NCBI GenBank assembly: GCA_025353085.1
Contig: JANXRI010000420.1
Coordinates: 1-13,220 of the forward strand
Source of the DNA: Betaproteobacteria bacterium
Lineage (GTDB): Bacteria; Pseudomonadota; Gammaproteobacteria; Burkholderiales; SG8-41
Length of the DNA: 13,220 nt
Direction of reading: 5' to 3'
This document shows positions 7,531 through 13,210 of the stretch, one piece after another. Both the position numbers and the translations under genes were made by a program. The stretch's first letter is position 1. Every line of letters starts with the position of its first letter. Below the pieces are notes generated by a model, which saw only the letters and a program-made list of their open reading frames with translations, ran no database searches and was not told the origin of the DNA.

Positions 7531-7608
7531 ATGCGTTTTATGATTATCGTGAAGCGACCGCTGACTCGGAATCTGGCGTAATACCCGATGAAAAACTACC
7601 AGGAATTC
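7531..7608 (+). pseudogene. Frame-broken, truncated DGPF/YCII-family gene
   Basis: ATG 7531 (AAGG ten bases upstream) starts MRFMIIVK, the standard N-terminus of DGPF/YCII proteins. The next codons run to a stop, but the +2 frame from about 7554 continues as ATADSESGVIPDEKL, exactly the expected next segment. A single missing base near 7554 explains it. After roughly residue 25 similarity ends, and the sequence runs into a stretch containing the TTTAACCGC-type repeat fragment (7659-7674). The DGPF motif and most of the domain are absent, so this is a dead remnant of a third YCII gene lying directly behind the sigma factor. Confidence 0.8.
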
Positions 7609-7658
7609 TTGACCGGGAAGCGGGCCTGCGCGCAGTCCGCAAAAAATCCGCAAATCCA

Positions 7659-7674
7659 TTTAACCGCAAAGGAC
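7659..7674 (+). repeat. Fragment of the TTTAACCGC-AAGGAC repeat family
   Basis: TTTAACCGCAAAGGAC differs by one base from the left end of the inverted-repeat element at 10790 (TTTAACCGCCAAGGAC). Its AAAGGA lies about seven bases before ATG 7680 and appears to serve as the ribosome binding site of the VOC gene. Confidence 0.5.
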
Positions 7675-7679
7675 TCAAC

Positions 7680-8093
7680 ATGAAACTTCAATCGTATTTG
7701 TTTTTTGACGGACGTTGTGAAGAAGCGATCGAGTTTTACAAACAAACGCTTGGCGTTAAGGTTGAGATGCTGATGCGTTTCAAGGACAGCCCCGAACCGC
7801 CGCAGCCCGGCTGCATGGCGCCGAACTCCGAAGACAAAATCATGCATGCGTGCTTTCACCTTGGTGACACCGCCATCATGGCATCCGATGGGCGCTGCGA
7901 AGGCAAGCCCAGCTTTAAGGGGTTTTCGCTGTCGCTGACCGTCGACACCGAGGCAGAAGCGGAGAGTCTCTTTGCTGCGCTCGGCGCGGGCGGCCAGGTG
8001 CAGATGCCGATGGCTAAAACTTTTTATTCGCCGCGCTTCGGCATGGTGGCCGACCGCTTCGGCGTGTCGTGGATGATAATTGTAAAGATGTGA
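7680..8093 (+). CDS. VOC superfamily protein, PhnB-like glyoxalase fold
   Basis: A complete 137-residue VOC (vicinal oxygen chelate) domain protein of the PhnB/YjdN type. It starts with QSYLFFDGRCEEAIEFYKQT, the usual paired beta-alpha-beta entry. The middle shows MHACFHLGDTAIMASDG. The end, FYSPRFGMVADRFGVSWMI, matches the F[W/Y]G...D.fGv.W.i closing strand. PhnB-like members often lack a full metal site, so glyoxalase activity should not be assumed. The Shine-Dalgarno AAAGGA is inside a repeat fragment. VOC genes are frequent partners of ECF42 sigma factors and YCII genes, and it is probably part of that regulon. Confidence 0.9.
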   Translation: MKLQSYLFFDGRCEEAIEFYKQTLGVKVEMLMRFKDSPEPPQPGCMAPNSEDKIMHACFHLGDTAIMASDGRCEGKPSFKGFSLSLTVDTEAEAESLFAALGAGGQVQMPMAKTFYSPRFGMVADRFGVSWMIIVKM

Positions 8094-8130
8094 TTGCCGT
8101 TTAACTAGAAGCAGTCTCGAAAACAGTTGG

Positions 8131-8262
8131 AGCCGCAGATAAACGCAGATAAGTTCGAAAGTACTAAAGAACTTGGCGTGGGATATAGGACGGAGGATGG
8201 TGCCGGATACTCATCTGCGGGTATCGGCGTTTATCCGCGGCTGGTAGTCTTTTTTTATTTTT
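8131..8262. repeat. Inverted-repeat intergenic element followed by a T-tract
   Basis: The left arm 8131-8151 (AGCCGCAGATAAACGCAGAT plus A) is complementary to the right arm 8222-8242 at 19 of 21 positions. The 70-base core is not coding. A T-rich run (T7-A-T5, 8250-8262) follows the right arm, so a plus-strand transcript could form a long stem with a U-tract and attenuate or end transcription between the VOC and SRPBCC genes. I know 'CGCAGATAAACGCAGAT' strings as recurring intergenic repeats of environmental proteobacteria; that is recollection, not a search. No transposase or target-site duplication is visible. Confidence 0.65.
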
Positions 8263-8284
8263 GAGATAGGTTCCAGGAGAATCC

Positions 8285-8812
8285 ATGCTGAAAATCATCG
8301 CCATCGGTGTCGTCGCCCTCATTGCCGGCGTACTGATATTTGCCGCGACCAAGCCTGACACTTTTAGGGTTGAGCGCTCGACGAGCATCCATGCCCCGCC
8401 GGAGAAAGTGTTTGCAATGATCAACGACTTCAAGCGCTGGGGCGAGTGGTCACCGTGGGACAAAAAAGATCCGGCCATGAAAAGAACCTACGGGCCTGTG
8501 ACCAGCGGCAAAGGTGCGCACTACGCCTGGGACGGCAACAACGACGTCGGCCAGGGCAGCATGGACATCACCGAATCCGTGCCGCCGGTTAAAGTCGGGC
8601 TCAAAATCGATTTCGTCAAACCGTTCGAGGCGCACAACACGATTCAATTTCTCGTCGAGCCAAAGGGCGCATCCACTGCTGTCACGTGGTCTATGGCCGG
8701 CCCGGCCCCGTTCATCTCCAAGCTCATGCAGGTGTTCATCAATATGGACAACATGATCGGCAGAGATTTCGCGGCCGGGCTCGCCAATCTAAAAGCGGCT
8801 GCGGAAAAATAA
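8285..8812 (+). CDS. SRPBCC-family (polyketide cyclase/START-like) protein with an N-terminal membrane segment
   Basis: A 175-residue protein. Residues 4-22 (KIIAIGVVALIAGVLIFA) form one membrane anchor or uncleaved signal. The rest is an SRPBCC hydrophobic-pocket fold: VERSTSIHAPPEKVFAMIND, the RWGEWSPWDKKDP loop, YGPVTSGKGAHYAWDGN, a beta-rich middle and a long C-terminal helix (NMDNMIGRDFAAGLANLKAA). AGGAG seven bases before ATG 8285 supports the start. The ligand is unknown. It begins a tight run SRPBCC-YCII-YCII-propeller with gaps of 19, 31 and 11 bp, so these four are probably one transcript. SRPBCC proteins are common members of ECF42/DGPF clusters. Confidence 0.9.
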   Translation: MLKIIAIGVVALIAGVLIFAATKPDTFRVERSTSIHAPPEKVFAMINDFKRWGEWSPWDKKDPAMKRTYGPVTSGKGAHYAWDGNNDVGQGSMDITESVPPVKVGLKIDFVKPFEAHNTIQFLVEPKGASTAVTWSMAGPAPFISKLMQVFINMDNMIGRDFAAGLANLKAAAEK

Positions 8813-8831
8813 AAATCATGGAATCCGCAAT

Positions 8832-9218
8832 ATGAAGTTTTTGTGCCTTATTTGCGCCATCACGCTGATGGAACACATGTCGGAAGAAGCGGCGACGCGC
8901 CATTACGCCGATTACCGCGTCTTTATCGATGAGATTAAGCGCAGCGGCCATTTTCTCGCCTGCGACCGGCTGCAGTTGCCGGCGACCGCGACCACGGTGC
9001 GTGTGCGCGACGGCAAGATCTCCGCTACCGATGGCCCGTTCGCGGAAACCAAGGAACAACTCGGCGGTTACTTTCTGATCGAGGCAAAAAACATGGATGA
9101 GGCGGTGGGCATTGCAGCGCGGATTCCCGGCGCCTGGCACGGCTGTGTCGAAGTGCGGCCGGTCGCCGCCGACGAGCGCACGCTGAATGCGCTGGGACTG
9201 GCGGCCGCTGAAACCTGA
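8832..9218 (+). CDS. DGPF/YCII-related domain protein (first copy)
   Basis: A 128-residue soluble protein of the DGPF branch of the YCII family, a dimeric alpha/beta-barrel (ferredoxin-like) fold. The hallmark Asp-Gly-Pro-Phe is at residues 67-70 within ATDGPFAETKEQLGGYFLIE. It begins MKFLCLICAI and has a terminal GCVEVRPV strand, as in the family. His24 is the kind of residue placed in the putative YCII active site. No reaction is established for DGPF proteins. They are the typical genes linked to, and probably controlled by, ECF42 sigma factors. GGA nine bases upstream fits ATG 8832. It is closely related to the next gene, with which it shares the block TDGPFAETKEQL. Confidence 0.95.
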   Translation: MKFLCLICAITLMEHMSEEAATRHYADYRVFIDEIKRSGHFLACDRLQLPATATTVRVRDGKISATDGPFAETKEQLGGYFLIEAKNMDEAVGIAARIPGAWHGCVEVRPVAADERTLNALGLAAAET

Positions 9219-9249
9219 TCGATCTTCCCCATTCCCTCTGGAGCAAGCC

Positions 9250-9621
9250 ATGAAATATCTTTGCCTCGTATACCTCGACGAAAAGCGGCTCGACGAACTG
9301 CCCGATGAAGATTGCGTTGAATTCGATCGCGGCATACGCAAGAGCGGCCAATGCCTCGCGTCGGAAGCGCTGCAGTCCGTGCAGACGGCGACCACGGTGC
9401 GCATCCGCAACGGCAAGCTGTCGATCACCGACGGACCATTCGCTGAAACCAAAGAGCAACTCGCGGGTTTCTACATGATAGAAGCGCGCGACCTTAATGA
9501 AGCGATCCAGGTCGCATCGAAAATTCCGCCGGCGCGCGTGGGCTGCGTCGAAGTGCGGCCGATCCGGCCGATCCGCGAAACGGTCGCCACTAATGCCAGG
9601 CACGCGCGTGTATTAACCTAA
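9250..9621 (+). CDS. DGPF/YCII-related domain protein (second copy)
   Basis: A 123-residue paralogue of the gene just upstream. DGPF is at residues 61-64 (ITDGPFAETKEQLAGFYMIE), and the C-terminal strand GCVEVRPI is conserved. The N-terminus is MKYLCLVYLDEKRLDELPDE. Starts further upstream in frame are rejected because GGAG lies six bases before ATG 9250 and homologues begin with MKYL. The lead region lacks the His of copy one at the aligned position, so the two may differ in ligand or activity. It is only 31 bp behind copy one, so tandem duplication followed by divergence is likely. The next gene starts 11 bp downstream. Confidence 0.95.
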   Translation: MKYLCLVYLDEKRLDELPDEDCVEFDRGIRKSGQCLASEALQSVQTATTVRIRNGKLSITDGPFAETKEQLAGFYMIEARDLNEAIQVASKIPPARVGCVEVRPIRPIRETVATNARHARVLT

Positions 9622-9632
9622 AGGAGACGGGC

Positions 9633-10778
9633 ATGGCAGCCATTCAAAATAACGCGCGCCCACTTACGCTTCTGGTCGCAACGCGCAAGGGCGCGTGGTT
9701 CGTTCACGGCGATGCAGCGCGGGAAAGCTGGCGCGTCGAAGGGCCGCATTTTCTCGGCCATATCGTGAGCCAGGTGATGCTCGATCCGCGCGACCGCCGT
9801 ACTTTGCTCGCCGCCACCAAGACCGGCCACCTCGGTCCGACCGTGATGCGCTCGACCGATCGTGGGCAAACATGGCAAGAGGCTAAACGGCCACCGGCAT
9901 TTGCCAAAGCGCCCGCGGGCGAAAAAGGCCGCAGCGTCGATCACACGTTCTGGCTTACGCCGGGCCACCGTGATGAAGCGAACGTCTGGTACGCGGGCAC
10001 TTCGCCGCAAGGGTTTTTCCGCTCGAATGACGGCGGCGTTACCTGGGATCCGTGCTCGCCGATCAACGACGACACAACTTATCGAAAATGGATGGGCACC
10101 GTGCAGGACGGCACGCCCGACGGCCCGAAACTTCATTCGATCATCGTCGACCCGCGTAATTCCGCGCACCTGATATTCGGCATGTCGGGCGGCGGCGTGC
10201 ATGAATCGAAAGATGGCGGCAGAACGTGGCGGCCGATTCTCGAGGGCATGGAAACCGTCGAGGGCTTCGACGCGAGCGAGCCGACGTTTCACGATCCGCA
10301 TTGCGTGCGCTTGTGTCCGAGCAATCCCGACCGCCTCTATCAGCAGAACCATTGCGGCATTTACCGGCGTGACGGCGACGGCGCGTGGGTGCGCATCGGC
10401 AACAACATGCCGAAAGATGTCGGCGATATCGGCTTTCCGCTCGTCGTGCATCCGCGCGACGACAAAACGGCGTGGGTATTCCCGATGGACGGCACCACCG
10501 TGTGGCCACGCACAAGCCCCGGCGGCAAACCCGCGGTCTATGCGACGCGCGATGCAGGGGAAAGCTGGCAGCGCCTCGATGGTGGCTTGCCGTCGAGCCA
10601 GGCGTGGTGGACTGTCAAACGCCAGGCGATGACCGGCGACGCGCAGGATCCGGTCGGCCTCTACTTCGGCACCACCGGCGGCGAGTTGTGGGTGAGCCGT
10701 GATGAAGGGCGGCAGTGGACGTGTATCGCGCAGCACTTGCCCGAGATCTACGCCGTTGAAGCGGCCGAAATGAATTGA
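9633..10778 (+). CDS. Asp-box (BNR/sialidase-like) beta-propeller protein
   Basis: A 381-residue protein with no signal peptide, so probably cytoplasmic. Five Asp-box hairpins of the S/T-x-D-x-G-x-x-W type are visible: STDRGQTW (74-81), SNDGGVTW (131-138), SKDGGRTW (192-199), TRDAGESW (305-312) and SRDEGRQW (355-362). They mark a six- or seven-bladed propeller like sialidases or VPS10/YVTN proteins. Conserved stretches such as YRKWMGTVQDGTPDGPKLHS, FHDPHCVRLCPSNPDRLYQQ and WVFPMDGTTVWPRTSP mark a distinct subfamily, but I see no sialidase catalytic set (no Arg triad or FRIP motif), so glycosidase activity is unlikely. AGGAG eight bases upstream fixes the start. It precedes a MoaD-like gene, a pairing I believe recurs in other genomes. 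Confidence 0.9.
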   Translation: MAAIQNNARPLTLLVATRKGAWFVHGDAARESWRVEGPHFLGHIVSQVMLDPRDRRTLLAATKTGHLGPTVMRSTDRGQTWQEAKRPPAFAKAPAGEKGRSVDHTFWLTPGHRDEANVWYAGTSPQGFFRSNDGGVTWDPCSPINDDTTYRKWMGTVQDGTPDGPKLHSIIVDPRNSAHLIFGMSGGGVHESKDGGRTWRPILEGMETVEGFDASEPTFHDPHCVRLCPSNPDRLYQQNHCGIYRRDGDGAWVRIGNNMPKDVGDIGFPLVVHPRDDKTAWVFPMDGTTVWPRTSPGGKPAVYATRDAGESWQRLDGGLPSSQAWWTVKRQAMTGDAQDPVGLYFGTTGGELWVSRDEGRQWTCIAQHLPEIYAVEAAEMN

Positions 10779-10789
10779 AAAAACAGATC

Positions 10790-10938
10790 TTTAACCGCCA
10801 AGGACGCGAAGGAACCCAACAGCAATCGGTACGTGAAGATTGCAGACCGGGAGCGTCGTTGTAAACCGTCATCTCAAAAATGAAATTAATCGCATCATCA
10901 ACGAGACTTGCGCTTTCCTTGGCGTCCTTGGCGGTTCA
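10790..10938. repeat. Inverted-repeat intergenic element (TTTAACCGCCAAGGACGC family)
   Basis: The left arm 10790-10814 and right arm 10914-10938 are complementary at 23 of 25 positions, enclosing about 99 noncoding bases. The arm TTTAACCGCCAAGGACGCGA belongs to a repeat type I recall as common between genes of environmental beta- and gammaproteobacteria. A related fragment is at 7659-7674. It separates the propeller gene from the MoaD-like gene, whose ATG is only 15 bases past the right arm and has no visible Shine-Dalgarno, so insertion may have replaced the native leader. Confidence 0.7.
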
Positions 10939-10953
10939 AGATTTTTTGACCCT

Positions 10954-11211
10954 ATGAAAGTTTTAATTCCCGGCGCATTACGGTCCTACACCGGGCGCGG
11001 CGAAGTGGACGGGGCGGGCGTCACGCTCGGCGCCGTGCTCGTCGAACTTGACCGCCAATATATGGGGATTCGTTTTCGCATCGTCGACGAGCAGGATGCC
11101 ATCCGACGCCACATCCGAATTTTCGTCAACGGCGAACAGGCGCACGAACTTTCGCAGCCGCTTACCGCCGGCGACGAGGTGGTGATCGTGCAGGCATTGA
11201 GCGGCGGCTGA
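10954..11211 (+). CDS. MoaD/ThiS-like small beta-grasp (ubiquitin-fold) protein
   Basis: An 85-residue beta-grasp protein. It starts MKVLIPGALRSYTG, has the RRHIRIFVNGEQ strand in the middle and ends PLTAGDEVVIVQALSGG. The terminal Gly-Gly is the residue pair that MoaD and ThiS use for adenylation and thiocarboxylation. A longer frame from ATG 10840 runs through the inverted repeat and is rejected: only the part from ATG 10954 matches the family. No obvious Shine-Dalgarno precedes it. No MoaE, MoeB, ThiF or ThiG gene is nearby, so a role in molybdopterin or thiamine synthesis is not supported; it may be a sulfur carrier for another pathway. It follows the propeller gene on the same strand. 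Confidence 0.88.
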   Translation: MKVLIPGALRSYTGRGEVDGAGVTLGAVLVELDRQYMGIRFRIVDEQDAIRRHIRIFVNGEQAHELSQPLTAGDEVVIVQALSGG

Positions 11212-11241
11212 TAAACGGTTTCATCACAGAAGCAAGAACGC

Positions 11242-11484
11242 ATGCAAAAGATCACGCCGTTTCTATGGTTCGACGGCAAGGCCGAAGAAGCGATGAATTT
11301 CTACATGGGAATATTCAAGAATTCCAAGGCGGGCAAAGCCACGCGCTGGGGCGACGGCGGCCCGGAGCCAAAAGGCAAGGTGATGAAAGACCCGCGGCTG
11401 GCGAAAATGATGGACCCGAAAACACTGCCGTTCGACGCGAAGCGCATGTTCTGGGGCGGCTTTAAGGGTCTGATCGAGACCTAA
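11242..11484 (+). CDS. Chimeric short ORF: VOC N-terminus fused to DUF1428 C-terminus
   Basis: An 80-residue ORF with two origins. Residues 1-48 (MQKITPFLWFDGKAEEAMNF, then IFKNSKAGKATRWGDGGPEP) are the first third of a PhnB/3-demethylubiquinone-like VOC protein. Residues about 47-80 (VMKDPRLAKMMDPKTLPFDA, then KRMFWGGFKGLIE) are the closing segment of a DUF1428/YbaA protein, including the PFDxKRM-x-x-GGF signature. The join falls at Gly-Lys-Val-Met (11374-11385), a run likely shared by both parents, so a deletion between two adjacent genes is the simplest origin. Neither fold would be complete, so it is probably non-functional although its frame is open. Its stop overlaps that of the convergent ligase gene by three bases. 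Confidence 0.8.
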   Translation: MQKITPFLWFDGKAEEAMNFYMGIFKNSKAGKATRWGDGGPEPKGKVMKDPRLAKMMDPKTLPFDAKRMFWGGFKGLIET

Positions 11485-12854
11485 CTCCTCGCGGCCGGAT
11501 CTTGCGGGCCGCCTGCGTGTACTTGCGCCGAATAGAGCTGGCGCACCGTCTCGATCGTATCGGCTTCGTCCCGGCGCTTGTCGGGACGGTAGCCTTTCAC
11601 GCGGGCGAAGCGCAACGCGAGCCCGCCCGGATAACGCGAGCTTGCCTGCACTTCGTTGAAGGCGACCTCCACGACGACTTCAGGCCGCAAGTGCACTGCC
11701 GCCGCATCGCGCACAGTTTCCCGCTTCAAAAATTCCTGGGCCTGCCACTCGAGCATCTGGTTCGTCAGTCCCTTGAACGTCTTGCCGAGCATCACGTATC
11801 CGCCATTCTGATCGCGCGCACCGAGATGCAGATTGGACAGCCAGCCGCGCCGCCTGCCATGTCCCCATTCAGCGGCTAATACAACCAAATCGAGTGTATT
11901 AGCGCGTTTAATTTTTATCCGGCCGGCGCCGCGGCGCCCCGCTTCGCAGGGGGCATCGAGCGACTCGGACTTGGCCATCACGCCTTCGTGACCGTGCACG
12001 ATTGCCTGCTCGAAAAATTCTGTCGCCTCGGCCGGGTCGCCGGTCACTATGCGCGGGATAAGCGAATCCGGCGGCACCGAGCCCGCAAGCAGACGGAACC
12101 GCTCGCTCGCGGGGCGCACCAGCGCGACAATTTCCGGCACCCGCTGCGTGACGTCGTTCAAATTACGCGTGTATACCCGCACCTCATTGCCCGCTTTATG
12201 AATTTGCACGCGCGCGCCGTCGATTTTCCATTCGAATGCGGCGGCGCCAAGCGTTTGCAGAGCCGCCGCTGTATCGAGCGCCGACTGCGACGACATGGGC
12301 TGCATCAAGCGAATTGCAAACCGGTTGAGGGCAGATTTGCCTTCGAACAGCAAAGCCTGCGCTACTTCGCCAACCCCGCCGGCGGACATCGCGGCTTTGC
12401 GCACGTCAGTGATAGCAACCCCGGCCGCCGCAGCCACGGCTTCGAGCACGAGTGCCTGAAGCGCACCCTGCCGTAATTCACCGACGATGAGCCGCATCAA
12501 GAAATCTTGTTCCTCGGCCGTGGCGTGCGCCATTAGCGCTTCGAGCCGCTGCTTGCGCGCGGCGGTCGCACCCGCCCCTGAAATTGCTGCAAGTTCGCCG
12601 AACGCGGCATCCACGTCGCTGATCGTTAGTTCAGGCTTCTCGCCAGGTACTACATCGCGCGCGATGCGCAAAGTCGCATAACTAACGCGCAGGCGACCGC
12701 GGCGCGTCTGCCCGCTTAAAAATGCGATCGCAATCGGAACCTCTTCGCGCTCTATTGCGCGCAGGCATTCCGCCAGTTCGCGTCCTTTAGTAAGACGACT
12801 CGCCGTTTGCGCCACCCGCCGGGACACGGCGGATATGGTCGAGAATAATGTCAT
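11481..12854 (-). CDS. ATP-dependent DNA ligase (LigB-like) with probable loss of motifs III and IIIa
   Basis: A 457-residue protein of the archaeal/actinobacterial-type ATP-dependent ligase family. The N-terminal DNA-binding domain is complete (LRVSYATLRIARD, then EEQDFLMRLIVGELRQGALQ). Motif I is FEWKIDGARVQ with Lys210 as the AMP-accepting lysine. Motif Ia is YTRNLNDVT (228-236), motif IV HGHEGVMAKS (287-296) and motif V RIKIKR (312-317). The OB-fold part (LDLVVLAAEWGHGRRRGWLS...) is complete. Between VPEIVALVRP (to 248) and ASERFRLLAGSVP (from 249), the roughly 60 residues holding motif III (DGE) and motif IIIa (F-x-D) are missing, without a frame break. The family is normally about 510 residues. 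Loss of the metal-binding Glu should abolish ligation. Confidence 0.85.
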   Translation of the reverse strand: MTLFSTISAVSRRVAQTASRLTKGRELAECLRAIEREEVPIAIAFLSGQTRRGRLRVSYATLRIARDVVPGEKPELTISDVDAAFGELAAISGAGATAARKQRLEALMAHATAEEQDFLMRLIVGELRQGALQALVLEAVAAAAGVAITDVRKAAMSAGGVGEVAQALLFEGKSALNRFAIRLMQPMSSQSALDTAAALQTLGAAAFEWKIDGARVQIHKAGNEVRVYTRNLNDVTQRVPEIVALVRPASERFRLLAGSVPPDSLIPRIVTGDPAEATEFFEQAIVHGHEGVMAKSESLDAPCEAGRRGAGRIKIKRANTLDLVVLAAEWGHGRRRGWLSNLHLGARDQNGGYVMLGKTFKGLTNQMLEWQAQEFLKRETVRDAAAVHLRPEVVVEVAFNEVQASSRYPGGLALRFARVKGYRPDKRRDEADTIETVRQLYSAQVHAGGPQDPAARS

Positions 12855-12903
12855 GCGGGCACTTCAGTTGTGTGCCGGAATACGCGATGTAAGTTCCTCT
12901 TCG

Positions 12904-12924
12904 CGTTGACAAAAAATTTCAACG
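12904..12924. other. Small inverted repeat
   Basis: CGTTGA (12904-12909) and TCAACG (12919-12924) form a perfect 6-bp stem around a nine-base A/T-rich loop. It overlaps the stop of the AAA remnant and precedes the ligase gene on the minus strand. It may be a weak terminator or simply a deletion scar; I cannot decide. Confidence 0.3.
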
Positions 12925-13210
12925 TCCCCACCACAGATCTCGCTGGGCGTCGATCAGCGCATATACGCCGTTCTGCGGCGTCTTATCGATATGGCGCAGC
13001 GCGTCCTGAAATTCATAGGTCTGCGTCATGACGTCGGTGCGCGGCACGCACATTAAGCCGTCGGCGATCGTCCACACAAAAAGCGGCCAGTTTTCGAGAT
13101 TGACCACCCGCTCGAGCAACTTTATGAGCCGCGTCTCTTCCCGGGTTTCAATTTGCAGGAGCGCAAAGCGCGCGAAAGTCTAGCGCGAGGTCCTGCAGCG
13201 TGTCAGCCAC
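12919..13210 (-). pseudogene. N-terminal remnant of an AAA+ ATPase (Ycf46-like) with a frameshift
   Basis: GTG 13210, with GGAA about seven bases upstream, starts MADTLQDLALDFR. The frame then closes, but the frame beginning in the CG run at 13168-13174 continues as RFALLQIETREETRLIKLLE, then NWPLFVWTIADGL and ALRHIDKTPQNGVYALIDA. Together these form the N-terminal domain of the AAA-family ATPases related to Ycf46. Loss of one CG dinucleotide (R-A-R-F expected) explains the break. Similarity stops after ALIDA near 12950, and DLWWGR plus a stop follows, so the Walker A/B ATPase core is absent. An ATG at 13119 can start an open 66-residue piece, but I regard the locus as dead. Confidence 0.75.

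Noticed and set aside
8739..9603. Minus-strand open frames opposite the YCII genes
   Set aside because: Both plus-strand YCII genes carry the DGPF motif and Shine-Dalgarno sequences; the minus frames are mirror images of the conserved codons.
9886..9930. Propeller segment PPAFAKAPAGE with a CGCCCGCGGGCG palindrome (9910-9921), suspected to be a repeat inserted in the gene
   Set aside because: As I recall the family, related propellers have a similar PPAF-K-A-G stretch of the same length at this place, so it is probably native sequence.
9618..10736. Long minus-strand open frame (about 370 codons) opposite the propeller gene
   Set aside because: It is a shadow caused by high GC at third codon positions: the product is Arg/Ala/His-rich, has no family-like motif and is covered fully by the well-supported plus-strand gene.
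10840..10953. In-frame N-terminal extension of the MoaD-like protein from ATG 10840
   Set aside because: The extension translates the inverted-repeat element and has no family similarity; the MoaD fold begins at ATG 10954.
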